NCBI GenBank assembly: GCA_049294415.1 | Contig: JBAQCS010000049.1 | Span: forward strand, 1-8,850 | Direction of reading: 5' to 3' | DNA: 8,850 nucleotides | DNA from: JAEZRQ01 sp049294415 | GTDB lineage: Bacteria; Patescibacteriota; Patescibacteriia; Patescibacteriales; UBA12465 | Shown here: positions 1 through 5,464 of the stretch, piece by piece | Numbering within the stretch: the stretch's first letter is position 1 | Layout: each line of letters begins with the position of its first letter | Notes under the pieces: model-generated | What the model saw: the letters and a program-made list of their open reading frames with translations, nothing else | Told to the model about the DNA's origin: nothing | The model's database searches: none | Program-made: the position numbers and the translations under genes

Positions 1-155
1 TTCAAATTATCTAAAAAATTTGTTTTACCTTCACCCCATTTACCAGATATACCAAAAATAAATGCTTCCGAATGGCAGGCATGATTATCTGATATTGTCT
101 TAGCAACTTGTTTGATAAATTTATCGCGACTTTTTATACTATTTTTTGTATTCAT
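1..155 (-). CDS. Probable KAP-family P-loop NTPase, N-terminal part only
   Basis: Only the first 51 codons lie in the window; the rest continues past position 1. Seen: an N-terminal helix-like stretch, then a beta strand AFIFGIS (residues 31-37) running into a Walker A loop GKWGEGKT (38-45) followed by NFLDNL. A tryptophan-glycine inside the P-loop (GxWGxGKT) right at the N-terminus is characteristic of KAP NTPases, a STAND/AAA-related group. Bacterial KAP members are often membrane-associated and some, such as PifA of the F plasmid, act in phage exclusion. The Walker B motif and any membrane segments would lie outside the window, so the family call rests on one motif. The ATG at 153-155 is the first in frame and has no Shine-Dalgarno sequence. 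The gene sits in an A+T-rich stretch with the small membrane protein at 347-817. An unrelated P-loop ATPase remains possible. Confidence 0.68.
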   Translation of the reverse strand, partial: MNTKNSIKSRDKFIKQVAKTISDNHACHSEAFIFGISGKWGEGKTNFLDNL

Positions 156-179
156 AATGACTTAATTATTATTAACACA

Positions 180-208
180 ATTTTCCCACTATTTTAAGAT
201 AAAGTCAA
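180..208 (-). promoter_or_regulatory. Alternative weak promoter close to the KAP NTPase start
   Basis: On the minus strand, TTGACT (203-208, five of six matches to the -35 consensus) lies 17 nt before GAAAAT (180-185, four of six at -10). It would give a short leader of about 20 nt. It competes with the better -10 box at 296-301; sequence alone cannot choose. Confidence 0.25.
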
Positions 209-295
209 AGAAAATTTAATTGTTTCAAAAAATAATATACGCCTTTTTTATAAAAATTTTTATTTTAATATTAGCTAAATATTTAATAACATACT

Positions 296-325
296 ATTAT
301 ATAAACATGATAAATAATAAGTCCA
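296..325 (-). promoter_or_regulatory. Possible sigma-70 promoter for the KAP NTPase gene
   Basis: On the minus strand, TGGACT (320-325) and a perfect TATAAT (296-301) are separated by 18 nt. It would give a leader of about 135 nt before the ATG at 155. In such A+T-rich DNA chance matches are common, so support is modest. Confidence 0.35.
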
Positions 326-346
326 TTTACCTAAAAATGTTATTAT

Positions 347-817
347 CTAATTTCTAGCATTTAAAGCCATCCTTAAGCTATCTGCTTCTTTTTTTAATGT
401 CATATAACTTACTTTTTCGGAATTGCTAATATTTGTAACACCTTTATTCATCTGGACACTAACAGGTGTATTGAAAATAATTATTATTTTTGCTGTGTTA
501 AAAAAACCATAAAAAATATCTTCTTCAATTTTTATAAATTTAATTGTATTAATAGGTATATCTAAACTATTTTTTACTAAATACCCATGATAATAAGTTA
601 AAACCATATCATTCAAAACTAAGCCCTTATTTTTTTCTTTATTATACTTAACAATGCCACCTGGAATAAAAATTATAGACACGATTATAAATAGAACCAA
701 CATATTAATAGTATTCCCGCCAATCAAAGACATTAAAAAAATAAAAAAACTAATCAGAAAACTTTTAAAGAACCATTCTAATATAAAACAATTTTTTAAC
801 TGTTTTTCTCTTTCCAT
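347..817 (-). CDS. Small membrane protein, possible bacterial PH-like (bPH2/DUF304-type) domain
   Basis: A 156-residue protein of unknown function. Seen: a short charged N-terminus, then two hydrophobic helices (about residues 15-33 and 37-55) joined by a tight GGN turn, then a soluble C-terminal part of about 100 residues rich in beta-strand-forming residues, ending in a charged helix (about 139-153). A two-helix hairpin followed by a strand-rich region with 'L.L.....TYYHGYLVKNSLDIPI' spacing recalls bacterial PH-like (YdbS/DUF304-type) membrane proteins, but the match is by architecture and no diagnostic residue is available. The ATG at 815-817 is first in frame and lacks a Shine-Dalgarno sequence. 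The gene is more A+T-rich than the operon to its right, lies just 3' of the tRNA-Asn terminator and precedes the KAP NTPase gene by 191 nt. A partnership with the NTPase is only inferred from position. Confidence 0.6.
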   Translation of the reverse strand: MEREKQLKNCFILEWFFKSFLISFFIFLMSLIGGNTINMLVLFIIVSIIFIPGGIVKYNKEKNKGLVLNDMVLTYYHGYLVKNSLDIPINTIKFIKIEEDIFYGFFNTAKIIIIFNTPVSVQMNKGVTNISNSEKVSYMTLKKEADSLRMALNARN

Positions 818-845
818 AAATTAATAGTTAAATTATTACATAAAC

Positions 846-878
846 AAAAAAAGCCCGACATAAAGTCTGGCTTTTTTT
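846..878 (-). terminator. Rho-independent terminator of the tRNA-Asn transcript
   Basis: AAAAAAAGCC (846-855) pairs with GGCTTTTTTT (869-878), continued after one mismatch by GAC/GTC, around a 5-nt loop. The T-run on the minus strand follows the stem, 8 nt past the tRNA discriminator base. Because A and T runs flank both sides, it could also stop transcription arriving from the left. Confidence 0.85.
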
Positions 879-885
879 GTATTTG

Positions 886-1200
886 CTCCCAGGGCCGGAT
901 TCGAACCGGCGACCAATTGGTTACACTTATCCTATAGTTTCCTAAAGGGGTGGACTATATCATCATCCATAACATGGATGCAAGGCGCTTCGGGCCACTT
1001 AAATTAATAAATGGACCTACTCCCTTTCGGGATAGTCTCTGAACCTTCCCTGACCTTCAGGGCTTGGCTGCTGATTACCATATCTTTTCAGATTTAGGCT
1101 TCCAGACAATTCACCTTGTTTTCGATACTGATTACTCAGTAAAGCTGCGTTAGAACTAATGTGTTCACAGCCAACTGCGCTACCGCTGCGCTACCTGGGA
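886..1200 (-). tRNA. tRNA-Asn(GUU), interrupted by a group I intron
   Basis: The exons are 1167-1200 (34 nt) and 886-923 (38 nt), giving a 72-nt tRNA with all arms intact. The acceptor stem is TCCCAGG/CCTGGGA (7 perfect pairs) and the D stem GCGC/GCGC with loop AGCGGTA. The anticodon stem is GTTGG/CCAAT and the anticodon loop, after joining, CTGTTAA. The variable loop is TGGTC, and the T stem GCCGG/CCGGC carries loop TTCGAAT. The joined loop places U33, anticodon G34-U35-U36 and A37, which decodes Asn (AAC/AAU). The discriminator is G73. CCA is not encoded (CAA follows), so a CCA-adding enzyme must finish it. The intron (924-1166) lies between U35 and U36, so the anticodon exists only after splicing. 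The gene is transcribed alone from the promoter at 1256-1283 to the hairpin at 846-878. An asparaginyl-tRNA synthetase is encoded at the right edge of the window. Confidence 0.93.
924..1166 (-). ncRNA. Group I self-splicing intron in the anticodon loop of tRNA-Asn
   Basis: A 243-nt ORF-less intron. P1 pairs the exon end GCTGT (1167-1171) with guide GCAGC (1144-1148), with the conserved U.G wobble at the 5' splice site; the last intron base is G (924). P2 is ACTGA/TCAGT with a GTAA loop (1127-1140). P3 is CAAGGTG (1112-1118) with CGCCTTG (981-987). P4 is TTG-T-CTGG (1102-1109) with TCAGCAG (1068-1074). The P5 region hairpin is ATCT-GAAA-AGAT (1082-1093). The P6 hairpin is CCCTGA/TCAGGG (1048-1062). 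P7 pairs GACTAT (1032-1037) with ATAGTC (953-958), inside the typical CAGAGACTA and GATATAGTCC core motifs. P8 is CATCCAT/ATGGATG (964-980). P9 is CCTTTAG-GAAA-CTATAGG (931-948, one mismatch). Between P7 and the 3' strand of P3 lie TCCC-GAAA-GGGA (1021-1032) and GGTCCA/TGGCCC (992-1017, one mismatch), which match P7.1/P7.2 of group IA. No P10 pairing was found. Confidence 0.93.
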
Positions 1201-1255
1201 ATATTAAGTTTTTACTCAAAAAAACAAAAATGCTTTACAGACATTTTGTAACTCT

Positions 1256-1283
1256 ATTTTAGCAGATAGAGGCTTTATGTCAA
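1256..1283 (-). promoter_or_regulatory. Sigma-70 promoter of the tRNA-Asn gene
   Basis: On the minus strand a perfect -35 TTGACA (1278-1283), a 16-nt spacer and -10 TAAAAT (1256-1261) preceded by TGC, an extended -10 element. Transcription would start near 1249, giving a leader of about 48 nt that RNase P would remove at 1200. It starts 8 nt beyond the rpoD terminator stem, so the tRNA forms its own transcription unit. Confidence 0.8.
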
Positions 1284-1290
1284 TAAAAAG

Positions 1291-1316
1291 AAAAACCCCA
1301 ATAAATAGGGGTTTTT
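1291..1316 (-). terminator. Rho-independent terminator after rpoD
   Basis: AAAAACCCC (1291-1299) pairs perfectly with GGGGTTTTT (1308-1316) around an 8-nt loop. On the minus strand it lies 5 nt past the rpoD stop codon and is followed by a T-rich tail, so it ends the long minus-strand operon. Confidence 0.88.
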
Positions 1317-1321
1317 CGGTT

Positions 1322-2839
1322 CTAATAATCTCTTAATTTTTCTAAACCTTTGAATTTTCTGATTTTTTCTAGGGCTTTTGATTCAATCTGACGAATACGT
1401 TCACGAGTAACTTCAAATTCCTGACCAACTTCTTCTAAGGTATGAGCTACACCGTCTAACAACCCGAATCTCATTTCTAGAATCTTTTGTTCACGAGGAG
1501 ATAACTGTGCCACAATTTCCTTCACATAATCCTTCAGTAATTGTAAGGCTGCAGCACGATCTGGAGCTACACTCTTTACGTCTTCAATGAAATCTTCAAG
1601 AGTTGAATCTTCTTCATCGTCGCCAATAGCAGCCTGTAAAGAAATAGTATCTTGAGAAATCTTAATGATGTATCTGACCTTATCAATCTCTTCTCCCATT
1701 TCCGCGGCAATTTCTTCCGCCATGGGATCACGTCCTAATTCTTGAACTAAGAAGCGTTGCACCTGTTGGAACTTATTAATAGTTTCCACCATGTGCACTG
1801 GGATACGAATAGTACGTGATTGATCAGCGAGAGCACGAGTAATAGCCTGTCTAATCCACCAAGTAGCATAAGTTGAGAACTTATACCCTTTGCGATATTC
1901 AAACTTCTCTACGGCTCTGAATAGTCCAATATTACCTTCCTGAATTAAGTCTAAAAGCGATAAACCTTTAGCACCCGCAAACTTCTTAGCAATAGATACT
2001 ACTAAACGTAAATTGGCTTCAATAATCTTATGTTCGGCTTCTTTATCACCCTTCTCTTTACGCTTGGATAATTCCACTTCTTCAGCTGAACTTAAAAGTG
2101 GTACCTTACCAATTTCCTTAAGATACATCTGAATAGAATCAGCTGATAATTTGGATAAATCAAAAGTCAGAGATGAGGCTTTACCTGTTACTTCTTCTCT
2201 CTTTTCAGTTGATCCCAAAATGCGTCCAGAATCTTCTACTATTTTAATACCATTTCTTTGTAAATCACCTAAAAAGACATCATATTCATAAACATAATCT
2301 TCTACTTCTGGAAATAAATACAATAATTCAGTTTCAGTTACAAAACCGCGCACGCGTCCTTTTTCTAAAACTTTCTTAATACTTTCTTCAGTTGGATAAA
2401 CGATTTCATGAGGTGGTAAAACCTTAACTGGCGCCTTTTTTTCAGGTGCCTTTTTCACTTCAACTTTTTTAGCTGGAGCTTTCTTTACTTCCTTTTTAAC
2501 AACTTTTTTTACCTCAACTTTCTTTACAACTTTTTTTGGAGCAGTTTTAGGGGCTGTATGTTTTTTAGCTACCGCTAATTTAGCTGGCGCTTTTTTAGCC
2601 ACTGTTTTTTTAACCGCTGGTTTACTTTTTTTTAGAACCGCCTTTTTAGGGGCCGCCTTTAATTTAACCGGCTTTTTCACTGATTGTTTTTTGGAACTCG
2701 TCATTTTATTTTTAGTCTGCTTAACTACTTTTTTAACTTTCACAGGCTTTTTGACCTGCTTCAAGGGCGCCTTTTTCTTCACAGAAACAGTTTTTTTGGT
2801 TAGAGTTTTCTTCACCTTTTTAACTATTTTTTTTGGCAT
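1322..2839 (-). CDS. rpoD: RNA polymerase primary sigma factor (sigma-70) with long lysine-rich N-terminal extension
   Basis: The housekeeping sigma factor, 505 residues, directs core RNA polymerase to promoters. Domains in order: a lysine-rich extension of about 140 residues (56 of the first 140 are Lys, in K/P/A/V repeats), then a region 1.1-like domain (about 146-215) and region 1.2 (about 233-266). Region 2 (about 267-345) contains DLIQEGNIGL and the promoter-melting/-10 reading YATWWIRQAI (324-333). Region 3 is about 350-430. Region 4 (about 440-500) carries the -35-binding helix-turn-helix TLEEVGQEFEVTRERIRQIE (467-486). The start is the first ATG in frame, 9 nt after the dnaG stop; an internal Met46 would still leave most of the basic tail. 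There is no Shine-Dalgarno sequence. dnaG-rpoD adjacency is the conserved macromolecular-synthesis order. The basic tail resembles histone-H1-like tails and the Lys/Ala-rich N-termini of some actinobacterial sigma factors; nonspecific DNA or core binding is inference. Confidence 0.97.
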   Translation of the reverse strand: MPKKIVKKVKKTLTKKTVSVKKKAPLKQVKKPVKVKKVVKQTKNKMTSSKKQSVKKPVKLKAAPKKAVLKKSKPAVKKTVAKKAPAKLAVAKKHTAPKTAPKKVVKKVEVKKVVKKEVKKAPAKKVEVKKAPEKKAPVKVLPPHEIVYPTEESIKKVLEKGRVRGFVTETELLYLFPEVEDYVYEYDVFLGDLQRNGIKIVEDSGRILGSTEKREEVTGKASSLTFDLSKLSADSIQMYLKEIGKVPLLSSAEEVELSKRKEKGDKEAEHKIIEANLRLVVSIAKKFAGAKGLSLLDLIQEGNIGLFRAVEKFEYRKGYKFSTYATWWIRQAITRALADQSRTIRIPVHMVETINKFQQVQRFLVQELGRDPMAEEIAAEMGEEIDKVRYIIKISQDTISLQAAIGDDEEDSTLEDFIEDVKSVAPDRAAALQLLKDYVKEIVAQLSPREQKILEMRFGLLDGVAHTLEEVGQEFEVTRERIRQIESKALEKIRKFKGLEKLRDY

Positions 2840-2848
2840 ATGTAAAAA

Positions 2849-4660
2849 TTAATTGGACTGATTATTGCGTTGCAAATCGTTGAGTCTCTTTAATTCTTCT
2901 AAGATAGAATTTATCTTATCCATTTCACCATTTTTTTCGGCCAAGGCCATCGCTCTGGAGGCTATGGCAATCTTTTTCTGCAAATAATACTTCTTCAGTT
3001 CAGAGGTAATTTGAATAATTTCCGGTCTGACGCTGTCTAATTCATAAGCATAAAAGTCTTTTTCTCCCAGTAATATCAATTTATCTAGTAAATTAACACT
3101 TTCCTCTTGACTTTCTGCTTGTAAATAAGCCCTAAAAGATTCGTAATCTAGGGCCTTGATTTTATTATAATAAATAATCAAGTTTTTGTAAAATGAGCCT
3201 AAATCTTCCCCTTCCAGTAAGTCAACTTCTACCTTAGAAATGACGTAATCAACAAATTGCGGAAACTTAATAACTAAAGCTAAAAGTAATTCTGATAACT
3301 GAGCTTCACGAGACCGCTCAGTAGTTTTAACACTAGGCTCGACTCGCTGTAAAGGAGCTGTCTCTTTGTTATTAGGTAGGCTTTCTCTTAATATATTTTC
3401 ATCGATACCTAAGGTTTGAGAAACGGTCTTTAACCAGTAATCAGCTTCTACTTTATCAGCTAGCTTAATAATCATGTTAAGCATCTTACTTGACACATCT
3501 TTTTTATTCTCCACCATTTCTAAGTTTAGTCCAGCGGTAATTTTTTCAAAATAATAATCCATCACTGGTTTAGCATTTCTAACCGCTAACACAAAGGAAG
3601 CTAAATCTTGACGCAAAGCATCATCTGGATCCTTACCATTAGGAATGATAATGACTTTAATATTCATGCCCTGCAACATGGCTTCTCTAATACCTCTATC
3701 AGCAGCTAACTGTCCGGCCGCATCAGCATCAAAGCATAGGGCTAAATTTTTGGTATAACGTTTTAAAAGAGATATTTGTTCAGCTGTAAGAGCTGTACCA
3801 GATGAAGCCACGGTATTTTTAAAACCAAACTGATGACAAGCAATCACATCCATTTGACCTTCTACTACAATAGCGAAATTCTTTTCTTTAATAACACCCT
3901 TAGCTTTATCTAGTCCAAATAATACTCGGCTCTTATCGTAAATAGCGCATTGTGGACTATTAATATATTTACCGGTTTTCTCTTGGCTGGCGTCCTTATC
4001 AGGGTTAAGACGAGCGGTAAAAGCAATCGGATTACCATTTACATCATTAATCGGAAACATGATACGGTCCCTAAATCTATCAAAGAAACGATTACCTGGA
4101 CCATCTTTTTTAATAACCAATCCGGCTTCCGCCATTTCCATGGTTGTATATTTTTGTCCTTCTAATGGTCTAGTAGCTAAAAAAGAAAAGAGTGCATCCC
4201 AAGAATCAGGACTATAACCAATCTGCCAGTCTTTAATAATTTCTTCAGTGAGTCCGCGTCGCAGTAAATAATCTTTAGCCTTTTGACCAATAGTAGTACC
4301 CAGTAAATGATTATAATATTTAACGGCTAAGGCTACTGAATCTAACGCCCTATTACGTTTGCTAAAACTTTCAGGGTCCTGACTTTTTAAAGTGACTCCA
4401 GCTCTGGGTGCTAATTGACGAATAGCTTCCATAAAAGATAAGCCTTCCATGTCCATTAAAAAAGAAAAGATGTCTCCACCTTTACCGCAACCAAAACAAT
4501 GCCAAATCTGTTTATCAGGAGAAATAACTAAAGACGGCGTCTTCTCCCCGTGAAAGGGACAAAGCGCCTGAAAATTACCCCCGACCGCTTTGACGGGGAT
4601 ATACTCGCGGATGAATTCCACGATGTCCATTTTCTGTTTTATTTCATCTGACGGATTCAT
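2849..4660 (-). CDS. dnaG: DNA primase DnaG
   Basis: Makes the RNA primers for leading- and lagging-strand replication, working with the replicative helicase DnaB. The length (603 residues) is typical. Seen: an N-terminal CHC2 zinc-binding domain with C34, H37, C55 and C58 (CPFH and CFGC motifs). A catalytic core follows with FRDRIMFPI (196-204) and a Toprim domain carrying the acidic metal-binding residues EGQMD (267-271), DADAAG (311-316) and KDPDD (343-347). After a variable linker, a C-terminal helical region (about 450-600) should bind DnaB; it is poorly conserved in all DnaG proteins, so this part is by position. The start ATG is 8 nt after the upstream small gene's stop, and rpoD follows 9 nt after the dnaG stop, so translation may be coupled. 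No clear Shine-Dalgarno sequence is present. Confidence 0.97.
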   Translation of the reverse strand: MNPSDEIKQKMDIVEFIREYIPVKAVGGNFQALCPFHGEKTPSLVISPDKQIWHCFGCGKGGDIFSFLMDMEGLSFMEAIRQLAPRAGVTLKSQDPESFSKRNRALDSVALAVKYYNHLLGTTIGQKAKDYLLRRGLTEEIIKDWQIGYSPDSWDALFSFLATRPLEGQKYTTMEMAEAGLVIKKDGPGNRFFDRFRDRIMFPINDVNGNPIAFTARLNPDKDASQEKTGKYINSPQCAIYDKSRVLFGLDKAKGVIKEKNFAIVVEGQMDVIACHQFGFKNTVASSGTALTAEQISLLKRYTKNLALCFDADAAGQLAADRGIREAMLQGMNIKVIIIPNGKDPDDALRQDLASFVLAVRNAKPVMDYYFEKITAGLNLEMVENKKDVSSKMLNMIIKLADKVEADYWLKTVSQTLGIDENILRESLPNNKETAPLQRVEPSVKTTERSREAQLSELLLALVIKFPQFVDYVISKVEVDLLEGEDLGSFYKNLIIYYNKIKALDYESFRAYLQAESQEESVNLLDKLILLGEKDFYAYELDSVRPEIIQITSELKKYYLQKKIAIASRAMALAEKNGEMDKINSILEELKRLNDLQRNNQSN

Positions 4661-4668
4661 ACACTTAT

Positions 4669-4995
4669 CTATACGTAAGTTCTCATTAAATTCTTCAATC
4701 TTTCAATTTCACTTTCTACCACCTCACCATCATATTCGGCGCTATGCATATGTGTACCTTCATAACTAGCTTTTTTCTGATCCAGGTGTAATTCTAAAAC
4801 AATTAATTCTCTGCCTTCTTTATCAGTTTTTTCCATCACATAAAGGTGTAAACGTGGATAAAAATCACGAGTTAAACGCCGCACGTAACTACCATGCCCC
4901 ATCTTATTATCAAAGATATAGGCAAAGCCAGCTTGGCGTAAAAACTGATCAGCATTAAATTGAGTCAGCCGACTCTTGTTCACAATTAATTTCAT
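4669..4995 (-). CDS. Conserved small protein of unknown function between gtrA and dnaG
   Basis: A 108-residue soluble protein with no signal peptide or membrane segment. I do not recognise a named domain; the sequence resembles uncharacterised Patescibacteria proteins as far as I recall. Seen: an N-terminal helix-strand part with QFLRQAGFAYI (17-27), a central GSYVRRLTRDFYPRLHLYV (35-53), and two strands ending LIVLELHLDQKK (64-75). A His/Tyr-rich motif SYEGTHMHSAEYDG (77-90) leads to a charged C-terminal helix VVESEIERLKNLM (92-104). Five histidines (34, 50, 70, 82, 84) plus several acidic residues could bind metal, but no known site pattern is recognisable. Its start codon lies 41 nt inside the 3' end of the GtrA-like gene, in another frame, and it ends 8 nt before dnaG. 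This suggests translational coupling and constant co-expression with primase. A role in replication is only guilt by association. Confidence 0.8.
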   Translation of the reverse strand: MKLIVNKSRLTQFNADQFLRQAGFAYIFDNKMGHGSYVRRLTRDFYPRLHLYVMEKTDKEGRELIVLELHLDQKKASYEGTHMHSAEYDGEVVESEIERLKNLMRTYV

Positions 4996-5461
4996 CGTCT
5001 TGTTCGTTACGAAATATGATCGATTTATAAACTATATAATTCATTCCACCTAAACTTAAATTAACCATTAACTGAGCTAAGATATAAGGTACATGCAACT
5101 CATTAACTAAAAAGTGCATCCCGACGCCATTAATATTTAAACTTAAAAAAGCATTTAAAAAATATAATACAACCTGTTTAGGTGTTTTATCTTCATCATT
5201 ATTTTTAAACGTCCAATGTTTCTGTAAATAAAAACTAACAGCAAAGGACATCAAAAAAGCTAAAGAAGTAGCTAGTACTATATTTAAATCAAAAACTCCA
5301 TAAAATAAAAACAAGAAGAATAAATCAGTAGTACCCGCCAAACTGCCAGCCATAAAAAACTTAAAAAAAGATTTTCGGCCTTCACAATAACAATAAAGTT
5401 TAGGTAAACGAACTTTAAATTGCCCATGAATTAAATTGTAGAATCTATTAACTACTGGCAT
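4955..5461 (-). CDS. GtrA-like family membrane protein
   Basis: A 168-residue protein with four predicted membrane helices (about 34-55, 60-80, 97-118, 124-146). The GtrA-family signatures are FFKFFMAGSLAGTTDL at the first helix, SFYLQKHWTF (76-85) after the second, and the mirrored NYIVYKSIIF (141-150) after the fourth. GtrA-type proteins are proposed to help move polyprenyl-phosphate-linked sugars across the membrane for cell-surface glycan modification. Which sugar, and which glycosyltransferase partner, cannot be seen here; no glycosyltransferase is in the window. The cytoplasmic N-terminus (1-33) is basic with two Cys. The C-terminal tail (152-168) is acidic and encoded by DNA shared with the start of the next gene (41-nt overlap). 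It starts 3 nt after the carboxypeptidase stop; a weak GGAA about 11 nt upstream is the only Shine-Dalgarno-like sequence in this operon. Confidence 0.9.
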   Translation of the reverse strand: MPVVNRFYNLIHGQFKVRLPKLYCYCEGRKSFFKFFMAGSLAGTTDLFFLFLFYGVFDLNIVLATSLAFLMSFAVSFYLQKHWTFKNNDEDKTPKQVVLYFLNAFLSLNINGVGMHFLVNELHVPYILAQLMVNLSLGGMNYIVYKSIIFRNEQDDEINCEQESADSI

Positions 5462-5464
5462 AAG

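Noticed and set aside
251..264. Terminator from the ATAAAAATTTTTAT palindrome
   Set aside because: A perfect A/T palindrome with no loop and no G-C pairs is too weak and is expected by chance in this DNA.
924..1166. Riboswitch or T-box leader
   Set aside because: The structured RNA is bounded by two matching tRNA halves and has the group I P3-P7-P8 core; no downstream gene is regulated by it.
924..1166. Homing endonuclease gene in the intron
   Set aside because: The intron is only 243 nt and contains no open frame of meaningful length on either strand.
1156..1200. tRNA-His reading of the 5' half (continuous loop CTGTGAA, anticodon GTG)
   Set aside because: The bases after it cannot pair with GTTGG and no T arm follows. 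Joining to the half at 886-923 gives perfect acceptor and anticodon stems with anticodon GTT.
2400..2839. Tandem repeat or CRISPR-like array
   Set aside because: The repeated CTTTTTT/AAAAAAG pattern is lysine-codon repetition inside rpoD; units vary in length and sequence and have no spacers.
3950..4165. Plus-strand 71-codon frame
   Set aside because: Antisense to the conserved DnaG catalytic core, with no recognisable protein features.
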